From the NCBI RefSeq assembly GCF_014841115.1, contig NZ_JACYTP010000001.1:310001-374000 (forward strand): a stretch of DNA of 64,000 nt. The letters run 5' to 3'. Under the pieces are notes generated by a model, which was given only the letters and a program-made list of their open reading frames with translations, was not told the DNA's origin and made no database searches. Shown piece after piece: positions 9,808 to 17,934 of the stretch; positions within the stretch are counted from its first letter, which is position 1, and each line of letters begins with the position of its first letter. This DNA is from Photobacterium arenosum. Lineage in GTDB: Bacteria > Pseudomonadota > Gammaproteobacteria > Enterobacterales > Vibrionaceae. Position numbers and translations under genes: made by a program.

Positions 9808-10205
9808 AACTGTTAATCAAGCTCGCTTTGTTGATGGCAATAACGTCATGCTCCGCTCAGGCAGAGTATTCCGACGAAGCAATGTACGACCTGGCGTCAA
9901 TCCTAAAAGATGTCGCGCAAGCAGTAGATGGAGAAATTAAGTTTGGCGAAATAAACAATCTGGCGGATGAACAAATCATCGCAAACGCCATGTCTTCAGC
10001 ACCCGACAAACTGGCTAAACTCAACGAGTATCAGATGATATTAGACATTCAGGGCGATCATGCCGTGATGTTGTTGTGCGACGGTGATGTGGCATTGATG
10101 GAAGATGCCGGCTGCAACGCTGCTTTTGACAATCGTTACTGGCATCAGCCTCAGCACAACACATGTAAAGTTTCACTCAATGCCAGTTCTGTCTGCACAG
10201 AGTAG
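9804..10205 (+). CDS. small exported protein, probable lipoprotein
   Basis: A 133-residue protein of no family I know. The N-terminus is a signal sequence (MKLLIKLALLMAITSCSA) with a lipobox-like ITSC, so the mature part would be lipid-anchored or periplasmic. Four cysteines in the C-terminal third suggest disulfides. The start at 9804 overlaps the stop of the phospholipase-like gene, which implies co-expression; a role as partner or immunity-type protein is conceivable but unproven. Confidence 0.65.
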   Translation: MKLLIKLALLMAITSCSAQAEYSDEAMYDLASILKDVAQAVDGEIKFGEINNLADEQIIANAMSSAPDKLAKLNEYQMILDIQGDHAVMLLCDGDVALMEDAGCNAAFDNRYWHQPQHNTCKVSLNASSVCTE

Positions 10206-10250
10206 ATGCCCCTGAACGTGTCTCTCCGGCGCACGACCGGAAGTGAATAC

Positions 10251-10297
10251 CATCAGAAACCGCCCAACGGTGAGCGGTTCTGATGTGGCTTCTTTTA
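10251..10297 (+). terminator. terminator after the phospholipase-like pair
   Basis: CATCAGA/TCTGATG plus ACCGC/GCGGT form a long stem (10251-10285, one bulged A) followed by a T-rich stretch. Confidence 0.75.
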
Positions 10298-10318
10298 TAA
10301 CACCACTGACTTCCGTGC

Positions 10319-11449
10319 TTATTTTACTTGAATCGTTACAGCATCAGACTCCGGCCATTCAATCTCGGTATCATTCAGATAACGGTCAAAGAAAGTCCCC
10401 ACACTTTGTTTCACAATCGCGTGCATCAGATCGCCCTCAATTCCTGATCGATAGCCAACCACCCAGCGGTTTTGATCCATAAAATCCCGGTGATTCGTAT
10501 TGGCGACAGTCAGCAGGTATGTCTCATGTCCATTGTCTTCAAACGCCTGAGCAAGCACTTGTTTTGGGGTTTGCAACAGCAATAAAGGTTTATTGAGTGG
10601 CTGTGTACGAACATCCCCCAGCAGCAGACCATCCATGTTGACACTGGCCACACAGTCCGGCATTTCGGCGCAGCTGTTCATGGCAGCCGATCCGCCCAGA
10701 CTGTAACCCAGAGTCCCGATACGGCTTTCATCCAACTGATCATCAAACCGTTCAGTATGTCTGGACAACCACTGATAGACAGAGATAACGTCATGTGTAA
10801 TCTGCGGTGCAACAACCTGATCAAAATACGCAAAGCCTTTATCCGTTCCCACGTCTTTAGCATCAGAGGGCAAATAAGTGCCCTCTGAGCTGCCATCCTG
10901 AAAACTGGCGACTCCCGAAATGTAGGTATGATTAATGGATACAACAACATAACCACGACTGGCGAGATCTTCCAAAAGCTCAGTGTTATCAACCTCAAAT
11001 AAAAACGCGCCATGAGAATAGAAGAGTATCGGCCAGCCACTTCCCGATGCCGCCGGTGCAATCGCAACATTAGCTTGCGACCAGGAAGCGAGTTCGTCCA
11101 ATTTAAATTGGTTGGGATGAACAGGCACGTCTTTCGGCCGTACCCGGTCAAGGTAGCCGACCTGATGGCCCCATCTATCGAAGTAAGATTGATATGTTCC
11201 GTTTTCTTGTTTCGTTGGGTAATACACTTTGATGGGCAGGCGACGCGTTTGATTCGGGATCGGGCTCATACTGTCCAATCCGGCATCCAACACATCACAG
11301 GCTGCCACCCCGACCCGATAAGGACCATCTGGCGCAGGATAAACATGAGTATACGCCGTATTTTTACTGTCATTATCGTCTGAATTACAACCCGTCAGCC
11401 CCGCTAACACAGTAATAAAGCCTGTCTTGCAAAGTAGTTTTAACATCAT
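10319..11449 (-). CDS. lipoprotein alpha/beta-hydrolase, PAF-acetylhydrolase-like
   Basis: A 376-residue lipoprotein: signal peptide with lipobox LTGC (Cys21), then an alpha/beta-hydrolase domain. The nucleophile elbow is GYSLGGSA (Ser250), and SHG near residue 145-147 fits the oxyanion region. Layout and the ILFYSHG/GYSLGG spacing resemble platelet-activating-factor acetylhydrolase-type esterases, which cleave short acyl esters. It is followed upstream (same strand) by an AraC regulator whose stop lies 83 bases before its start; the two probably form a regulator/effector pair. Confidence 0.75.
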   Translation of the reverse strand: MMLKLLCKTGFITVLAGLTGCNSDDNDSKNTAYTHVYPAPDGPYRVGVAACDVLDAGLDSMSPIPNQTRRLPIKVYYPTKQENGTYQSYFDRWGHQVGYLDRVRPKDVPVHPNQFKLDELASWSQANVAIAPAASGSGWPILFYSHGAFLFEVDNTELLEDLASRGYVVVSINHTYISGVASFQDGSSEGTYLPSDAKDVGTDKGFAYFDQVVAPQITHDVISVYQWLSRHTERFDDQLDESRIGTLGYSLGGSAAMNSCAEMPDCVASVNMDGLLLGDVRTQPLNKPLLLLQTPKQVLAQAFEDNGHETYLLTVANTNHRDFMDQNRWVVGYRSGIEGDLMHAIVKQSVGTFFDRYLNDTEIEWPESDAVTIQVK

Positions 11450-11532
11450 GACTTTCTCCTTTTTCTGGACCTCCAGAATAAGAAGATTGGAGAATAAAGC
11501 GTCCGGATACGGGAATCAGACGTCCGAATTGG

Positions 11533-12567
11533 CTAATTCGCACCTTTAAGCCGAGTCCTGTACTGCGATGGCGTACACTGCTGATATTTTCTAAATGCCG
11601 CGTTAAATGTAGATTTCGAGTTAAAACCAGATTCAAATGCCAGTTCCAGCACTGCGCTTGAAGGGCGTTTTTCCATCAGTGCACAAACATGTGTAATACG
11701 TCGCTGGTTGACCAGATCATAAAACTTGATCCCCATTGTCTGATTCAACACCTGTGTCAGCAAATAAGGTTTCACACCCATTTCCCCGGCCAACGACGAC
11801 AGGCTTATCTCCGGCTTCAGATAGTAGTGTTTTTCATCCATCAGCATCAGGACCGTCTGACTCAGGGCCGCCATTACACCATCAGGTTGGCTATCCGCTT
11901 CCTCGTCAGGCAATTCCACCATCACGTCAAAATTCATCAGCTTTGGTTGGATAAGCAGGCAACAGGTAATGACGAACAGAAGCAAAGACACTGTCAGATA
12001 AGGTAAAGGCAAATGCGTATCCAATATAACCTGTGGTATCACCATGACCAGAGCCAAAATCAGACTGGCGCATATCCCCCACAACACAAGCAAATTTGCG
12101 TTGGATAGCTTAGCCTGAAACAGTGGTTGCCGTGACTGATAACGCCACACAAACCGGATACTTGCCAGGCAATAGCCCAGGTAGAAAACAATCAGCAGGA
12201 TGCCAGAGAAATGATGCCTAGCCGTGAGCACAGTCTCACCTGGCGCAAAAAGCAAGTCCGCACATAACAAGCTAAGCGCAGCTAGCGGTAACAAATGCAC
12301 CGTATCCCGGCGAGTGAGCGGTCTTTGGGTTAAACACAGACGAATAAAAAGGAAAAACAGCACTGGATAGAGCAGCGGCCACATCATATTCATGCGGGAT
12401 GTCAGCCAGATTTGATGCCAGGCAAGGTTTAGAGAAAGATCCAGCGCAAAGCAAAAATGGATGCCCGCCAGCAACCAAAACACATGCTGCTCTTTACTTT
12501 TCATTGCTAAATAAACGCCGAGCACAATACTCTGAATAATTCCTGCCAGCAGAATCGATGCTACCAT
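11533..12567 (-). CDS. AraC-family regulator with N-terminal membrane domain
   Basis: The first about 215 residues contain seven hydrophobic helices, and the last about 100 residues form an AraC-type DNA-binding domain (two helix-turn-helix units, ending in FNAAFRKYQQCTPSQYR). This layout belongs to a group of membrane-bound AraC regulators that sense envelope or external signals. The esterase gene immediately downstream on the same strand is the likely target. Confidence 0.88.
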   Translation of the reverse strand: MVASILLAGIIQSIVLGVYLAMKSKEQHVFWLLAGIHFCFALDLSLNLAWHQIWLTSRMNMMWPLLYPVLFFLFIRLCLTQRPLTRRDTVHLLPLAALSLLCADLLFAPGETVLTARHHFSGILLIVFYLGYCLASIRFVWRYQSRQPLFQAKLSNANLLVLWGICASLILALVMVIPQVILDTHLPLPYLTVSLLLFVITCCLLIQPKLMNFDVMVELPDEEADSQPDGVMAALSQTVLMLMDEKHYYLKPEISLSSLAGEMGVKPYLLTQVLNQTMGIKFYDLVNQRRITHVCALMEKRPSSAVLELAFESGFNSKSTFNAAFRKYQQCTPSQYRTRLKGAN

Positions 12568-13042
12568 GACACTCTCACTTCACTTTATCCATTCTCTATT
12601 TTGTTATGAATAAAATATCATGAATCATCAATGACCTACACGTAGAAAATCAGTAGTGGCACATATACCTATGATTAATGGTAATCACTCTGTCAACCCA
12701 CTTTTACATTGGCCTTAACAGCAATTATTTGCTCTCTCACACTGTAACCTGTGAGTCCAGGGAGTAAATAACCCCACCATTGAGAAAGAGCAAAATCATC
12801 AGTTCAGAGACACCAATCCACCAATAAACACGGTCAACCTTTCATGTAAGCTGATCATGATCACACGGTTGCATATATAAGTACCGCAGTGATTCCATTT
12901 CAGCGTTGAATGAGCAAGTATCCCTGCTGAGCATACAGATTGATGAACCACAGAAATATTATTTATTGGTTATTGAATCTATTTGATTGCTATAAATGAA
13001 AACAATTAAATCAACAAACAGGTGATGCAACAGAGGATTGTT
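12568..13042. other. divergent intergenic region
   Basis: About 475 bases between the AraC gene (minus) and the ATP-grasp operon (plus), AT-rich, with a CRP-like palindrome at 12850-12865 as its only distinct element. Confidence 0.5.
12850..12865. promoter_or_regulatory. CRP-like site
   Basis: The perfect palindrome TGATCATGATCA (12852-12863) continues into TCACA, giving 8 of 10 matches to TGTGA-N6-TCACA. A TATATA element follows about ten bases downstream. It lies some 180 bases before the ATP-grasp operon. Binding is inferred. Confidence 0.4.
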
Positions 13043-14284
13043 ATGTCGGCTCTCATTTTATCCAGTAAAAAATTTATATTGTCTATTCAGCGCCGCATCC
13101 GGGAAACGTATTTTCAGGGTGACAGCATCTTAATCACAGAACAGTTATCTGCAGAAAACAGAAGTGAACTGACATCTCAATTTGGTGTGATCATCGAATT
13201 GGATCACTATTTTTCCCATCCAGCGACTGCGCTTTTACAGCAATTAACCGATAATGGGGTGCTGCCTGTTATTGAAACTGTCATCGCCTTATCCGAAGGA
13301 GACATACTCAGAGCAGCACACATCCGCGAAATTCTTGATATTCCCGGACAGCGTTTTGACCAAGCCATACTGTTCAGAGATAAAATCCTGATGAAACAGC
13401 ACGCCGCCCGTTATGGCGTGGTCACCGCAATGCCACAGGATGCCAATCAGGTTGCCAATTGGCAGTCGTTACCTTACCCGGTCGTGATAAAGCCGAAATC
13501 TGGCCGCGGCTCCCAGCAAACGCTCAAAGTCACCTCTTGCGAACATTGGGCTGAAATCGGTACTGAAATTGACCCTACGGATATGATCATTGAACCCTTC
13601 ATTGAAGGGGAAGTCTTTCACGTCGACGGTCTGGTAGTAAACGGAAAAATGTCTGTATGCAGCCCTGCCAAATATGTGGGGAACTGTATGGATTTCGTTG
13701 GTGGACAAAGCCTCGGCTCGTACACTCTGTCTGAATCAAACCCTCTTTATCGCCCTTTGACTGAATTCAGCAGATATTTACTCGAACATGTCTTCCCAAC
13801 TCCTGAGCACTCCCTATTCCATATTGAATGCTTCGTGGGAAACAATCAGCAAATCACCCTGTGTGAGATTGCCTGCCGGTTAGGAGGTAACGATCTTGTC
13901 ACTGAAGTTGAACTGGCTTACGGCGTGAATGTCGTTGAAGCCTATTTGCATGCCGAATTCCACTCAGAGTCACTTTGCCCACAAGCCATGGTTCCGGGGC
14001 AGCTCGGAGGCCGATTCCAGCTTCCGCCACAGACAGGCCGTTTGATCTGTTCCGGACATCCCCCCTTCAGACATGAGGGTATCGTCAGATTTCAATCCAG
14101 AGCAGTTTCCGGACTGCACTACAATGCCATGACTATGTCAAACGATGCTCTGATTCACGTAATTGTCAAAGCTGATAGCGAAGCACGTATGGAAAAGATT
14201 TTCCGCGACATTGCGCAATGGGCTGCCAGCGAATTCATCTGGTCTACAGAGACTGAGGAGGTGACATCATGCATGCAGAGTTAA
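13043..14284 (+). CDS. ATP-grasp ligase
   Basis: A 413-residue ATP-grasp enzyme of the carboxylate-amine/thiol ligase type. Visible parts are the nucleotide-binding strand PVVIKPKSGRGSQQ (residues about 152-165), the hinge EPFIEGEVFHVDG, and the magnesium-site segment IECF...CEIACRLGGN, so the enzyme should be active. It would activate a carboxylate as acyl phosphate and join it to an amine. I chose the ATG at 13043 for its GAGG site; GTG 13022 and ATG 13025 are alternatives. It is first of three overlapping genes, next to an MFS exporter, the arrangement seen for dipeptide ligase/exporter pairs such as BacD/BacE; substrate unknown. Confidence 0.82.
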   Translation: MSALILSSKKFILSIQRRIRETYFQGDSILITEQLSAENRSELTSQFGVIIELDHYFSHPATALLQQLTDNGVLPVIETVIALSEGDILRAAHIREILDIPGQRFDQAILFRDKILMKQHAARYGVVTAMPQDANQVANWQSLPYPVVIKPKSGRGSQQTLKVTSCEHWAEIGTEIDPTDMIIEPFIEGEVFHVDGLVVNGKMSVCSPAKYVGNCMDFVGGQSLGSYTLSESNPLYRPLTEFSRYLLEHVFPTPEHSLFHIECFVGNNQQITLCEIACRLGGNDLVTEVELAYGVNVVEAYLHAEFHSESLCPQAMVPGQLGGRFQLPPQTGRLICSGHPPFRHEGIVRFQSRAVSGLHYNAMTMSNDALIHVIVKADSEARMEKIFRDIAQWAASEFIWSTETEEVTSCMQS

Positions 14285-15480
14285 TTGCTGTGGCAAGAAA
14301 TCCGAAGTACCGCCATTTCTGGCTGGCGAACATCATGAGTAACGGCGCAATTTGGATTCAGAATACAACGTCTTCAATCGCTTTAACGCATTTGTCGACC
14401 TCCCCTGCCGTCAACTCGCTGGTACAGGTCGCAGCAACCTTACCCTTCTTGTTGTTTGGCATTCTGGCGGGTCAGATTGGCGACAGATTCAGCAAACCTC
14501 TGGTTCTGACTGTCGCTCAGCTCAGCCTTGGACTGGTTTCGTTAACCCTAGCAGCCGCAACCTGGCAGGGGCTGCTTTCCCCGGCATTGCTGGTTGGGGT
14601 TACAGCTGCATTCTCTGTCGCAACCGTCTTCCGCATGCCCGTTGCACAGGCAGGCATTGCGCTGACCGTGCCCGGCGACCAGATCAGACATGCGGCTGTC
14701 CTCAACAATCTGGGTTTCAATATTGCCCGTGCTGTCGGCCCTGCCGTTGCAGGAACATTGCTGCTTGTACTGGCTTACTATCAGGTTTACTTAGTCACGG
14801 CGGCTATGCTGCTTGCCGTTTCAGCCTATTTTTTCCGGGGGTTTTACAACGAACGGACAACCAGTACCGACCAGCCAGCTTTTGTATCCATACGTAATGC
14901 GTGGCAACAAATTTCTGCCTCCGGACTGTTTCGCCGCTGCACATTCGATGCCTGCGTTTTGTTCTTTGCTGGCAGTGTGATCTGGTCAATGATGCCTTAT
15001 ATCGCCAAGTATCACTTAAACCAGAGCACGGCCGGACAAGGCACCTTAATGGGAGCCACAGGTCTGGGTGCACTGTTAACGGTTATTGTATTACCGGCTG
15101 TGCTGAAACTTCGCCACAATCACCAGGGTTACTGGTTGTGTTATAGCCTGATGATCTCGTCGATTGCCACCATCTGGCTAAGCAGTAATCTGACTGTCAT
15201 TTTCGCTGCTCTCATGGTTTTTGGGCTGAGTTGGAGCATGGCAGTCACCTTGCTCAATGGTGAGATTCAATCTTCTTTTCCACGGCAAATCCTCTCGCGT
15301 GTTATCGCGATATACCTGATTGTCATGTATCTGGCTCAGGCAACCGGTTCGTTCTGGGCTGGCCTTATCAGTCAGTTCTTTGATACCGATACGGCCTTGC
15401 TTTTCTCGGTTGCTGTTTTAGTGCTGGGGCTGGGGTTACGAAGCTTACTTTTTACTTCCACTGATGCATGTGAGGAATAG
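14269..15480 (+). CDS. MFS exporter
   Basis: A 403-residue, about 12-helix major facilitator of the MFS_3/EntS-like type, with the loop motif GDRFSKPLVL between helices 2 and 3. It overlaps the ATP-grasp gene by 16 bases and has a strong GAGGAGG site. Relatives export siderophores, peptides or drugs; in this setting the most natural cargo is the product of the adjoining ligase. Confidence 0.85.
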   Translation: MHAELIAVARNPKYRHFWLANIMSNGAIWIQNTTSSIALTHLSTSPAVNSLVQVAATLPFLLFGILAGQIGDRFSKPLVLTVAQLSLGLVSLTLAAATWQGLLSPALLVGVTAAFSVATVFRMPVAQAGIALTVPGDQIRHAAVLNNLGFNIARAVGPAVAGTLLLVLAYYQVYLVTAAMLLAVSAYFFRGFYNERTTSTDQPAFVSIRNAWQQISASGLFRRCTFDACVLFFAGSVIWSMMPYIAKYHLNQSTAGQGTLMGATGLGALLTVIVLPAVLKLRHNHQGYWLCYSLMISSIATIWLSSNLTVIFAALMVFGLSWSMAVTLLNGEIQSSFPRQILSRVIAIYLIVMYLAQATGSFWAGLISQFFDTDTALLFSVAVLVLGLGLRSLLFTSTDACEE

Positions 15481-15481
15481 A

Positions 15482-16996
15482 ATGATGAAACGAATCACCT
15501 TAACCCTTGTCGGCGGCGGAGCGTCATCACTGGCCTTTCTTGATGCTTTTACTCGTCACTGGAACTGTCAACCCAATCAGGATGTTGTGATTTTTGTCGT
15601 TGAGAAAAAAAGTGTCTGGGGTGTGGGTAATGCTTATACAGAGGATAGTCATTCCAACCTTCTTAATACACAGGCAGGTGTGATTTCCGGACTGCCCGAT
15701 CTACCCGGTGACTTCATGCACTGGCTCAAAGCGCACGAGTCAAAATGGCAACCGGATTATCCAGATTTCACCATTGAATCATCCAGCTATGCTCCCAGAG
15801 CGTTATTTGGCCGCTATATGCAAGATCGGTTTTACCGGGTTATCCGGCAAGCGGCCGAAAAAAACATCTTCATTTTGACGGTTGCAGCAGCCGTTTCCTC
15901 CATTGAGGTTTGTTCCGACTCTACCGGATATAGCATTTCCACAGAGTGCGGACATCAATTAAACAGTGATGCTGTGATTCTTGCTTGCGGCACACATAAT
16001 AAAATCATGGAGCATAAACAGCACTCAGCGAAAGTCTTTACAAGCCCGTATCCCGTGCGTTCAGTGACCCGTGCCATTGACCTTAATGATGATGTTGTCA
16101 TCGTCGGCGCCCGGCTCAGCGCTATCGACGTCGCCATTGGACTACTTGAACGCGGCCATAAAGGAAAGATCCAGTTCCGATCACGAGGTGGTTTTTTCCC
16201 AAGTGTTCGGGGAACGCAAGGGACACATCGAAATCGATTTTTATCCCCGGGATATATTGAGCAGAACTTCGGAACATTAACGCTTGCTGATTTAGCTCGG
16301 TTATTCCAGCAAGAACTCAACCACTACCGAAAACATAATGAAGATACACTGGAATCGCTGCAGTTCCCTACACCACCAGTGGCCAATTTTCACCACTTTC
16401 TCAGCACAGAAATTGAACTCGCCAACGGGCCAAGAGGCTGGCAAGCGATTCTTTACAGCGCCAATGCTGCATTAGATATTATCTGGCGCAAACTGATCGA
16501 GGAAGATAAACAGCGTTTCTTCACTGATAGCTGGTCTAATGCCATGGCACTACGGGTATCTATTCCGAAAGAGAATGCAATAAAATTGTTGAACGCTGTT
16601 AAGTCCGGGCAATTAAGCTATCAGGTTGGCGTCGCGACTAATCCACAGACTGATGCCATTGTGTATGCAACCGGGAACGCACGGGATCTGACTCAGGCAG
16701 ACTCCCCGCTATTACATCACCTTTTTAACTCTGGACTTGCCGCCAGCCATCCCCATGGCGGGTTACAAATACTCAATAAAACCTATCAGGTTCTTGATAA
16801 CAGAGGATTCGCACATGCCAACATTTTTGCCTTGGGTGAAATCACTAACGGCAACTTCTTATTTACCAGCGCTCTGGATCTAATTGTTGAACATGGATCA
16901 CGATGCGCCACTTCTGTGATTGCTTCACTAACGCAACCTGAACCGCCTGTAGAAGAACTCCCCAGGAAACAGGAAATCAGCAATAAAGTATGCTGA
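15482..16996 (+). CDS. FAD/NAD(P)-binding oxidoreductase
   Basis: A 504-residue flavoprotein of the FAD-NAD(P)-binding type (PF13454-like). The N-terminal dinucleotide fold is TLVGGGASSLAFLDAF; a second nucleotide-binding segment reads VVIVGARLSAIDVAIGL (about residues 199-215), and ANIFALGEIT near the C-terminus matches the usual last FAD motif. The start at 15482 is preceded by GAGG and lies directly after the MFS stop. Related proteins include uncharacterised N-hydroxylase-like flavoenzymes; the reaction cannot be named. Probably a tailoring step on the ligase product. Confidence 0.78.
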   Translation: MMKRITLTLVGGGASSLAFLDAFTRHWNCQPNQDVVIFVVEKKSVWGVGNAYTEDSHSNLLNTQAGVISGLPDLPGDFMHWLKAHESKWQPDYPDFTIESSSYAPRALFGRYMQDRFYRVIRQAAEKNIFILTVAAAVSSIEVCSDSTGYSISTECGHQLNSDAVILACGTHNKIMEHKQHSAKVFTSPYPVRSVTRAIDLNDDVVIVGARLSAIDVAIGLLERGHKGKIQFRSRGGFFPSVRGTQGTHRNRFLSPGYIEQNFGTLTLADLARLFQQELNHYRKHNEDTLESLQFPTPPVANFHHFLSTEIELANGPRGWQAILYSANAALDIIWRKLIEEDKQRFFTDSWSNAMALRVSIPKENAIKLLNAVKSGQLSYQVGVATNPQTDAIVYATGNARDLTQADSPLLHHLFNSGLAASHPHGGLQILNKTYQVLDNRGFAHANIFALGEITNGNFLFTSALDLIVEHGSRCATSVIASLTQPEPPVEELPRKQEISNKVC

Positions 16997-17090
16997 AACC
17001 GTTTATTCAGCGATAGAACACACATGAACACTGTCTTTGACTTCCAAAGCTGGATGAGTGGCCTTCGCGACAAATCCTTTCATTGAAAAA

Positions 17091-17117
17091 ACAGGCGGCT
17101 TGAAAAAAGCCGCCTGT
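17091..17117. terminator. hairpin after the ATP-grasp operon
   Basis: ACAGGCGGCTT (17091-17101) pairs with AAGCCGCCTGT (17107-17117). The A-run before it makes it the better terminator for minus-strand transcripts; the plus strand has no T-run. Confidence 0.6.
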
Positions 17118-17934
17118 GAATCACAATTTTCAATACTCAAATGTTAATACCACTCAATGTGGCATTAACATTCACGACTCAACAGTTATTGAAATAAGAG
17201 AAATTCTTCTGCAAAACTGATTTATATTTATTAACCCACCTTGCCAAGATAGTTAATTTACATCCTTTCCAAAAAAGCCATTAAAAATAAAATATTACCA
17301 TTACTTAATCTTGCTCCTAAAAAGTTTAATAAATAACTGAGCTTATACTCCGGAAACTGATATATGAAAAACGGCCCAAAAACTGTAACAACACCAATAA
17401 AAAAACCGAAAATAACAATGCTTTAACGTGTTATTTATTATCGACCGATTGACTTGCTTTCAAAGAGTATAAAACCCAAACTGTAATAACTGATAATACG
17501 ATATAGCCTTCAAGTGGAGAGATAAAACTGAAGATAAACCCAGCCCCTACAGTGAGATAGGATGCTGACGTTTATAATATTAAAATGATAACACAGCACT
17601 GAATTATGATGAGTATTGGAACATCAAGGCGCGAAGCGATGTTAACAACCTTGCCCCCTGCATTATTGAACGACTAATCAGTAAAATTAAACCCATCGAT
17701 TACCTTTGACACACTAATCCACCAAATCCCTTTTTTCTTAAAGCTTTAACCTTGAGTAAATATTTTAATGACATTAATGTCATTTAAAAATCATTCAGAA
17801 ACAGCTAAAAGCTTAACCAAATAAGTTTGAAGAACACTAAAGTCTGAACTAATGTCGAAATACCAAAAAGTAACTTTTTGTTTACATCACATTAACAGGG
17901 AGAGGGCTGTACCCTTTGTCAACAAGGATAAGTC
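17118..17934. other. AT-rich gene-free region
   Basis: About 817 bases of strongly AT-rich sequence without a credible reading frame. It separates the ATP-grasp operon from the ThDP/amine-oxidase pair and contains an 18-base palindrome. No transposase remnant is recognisable. Confidence 0.6.
17767..17784. promoter_or_regulatory. 18-base perfect palindrome upstream of the ThDP enzyme
   Basis: AATGACATTAATGTCATT is a perfect inverted repeat, about 150 bases upstream of the ThDP-enzyme start. Length and symmetry suit a homodimeric repressor or activator. No regulator gene adjoins, so the cognate protein is unknown. Confidence 0.55.

Noticed and set aside
13469-13708. Antisense frame inside the ATP-grasp gene
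   Set aside because: Overlaps well-conserved ATP-grasp motifs and has no start signal.
17118-17934. Possible degraded mobile element in the AT-rich gap
   Set aside because: No transposase fragments, terminal repeats or target duplications could be found; AT-richness alone is not enough.
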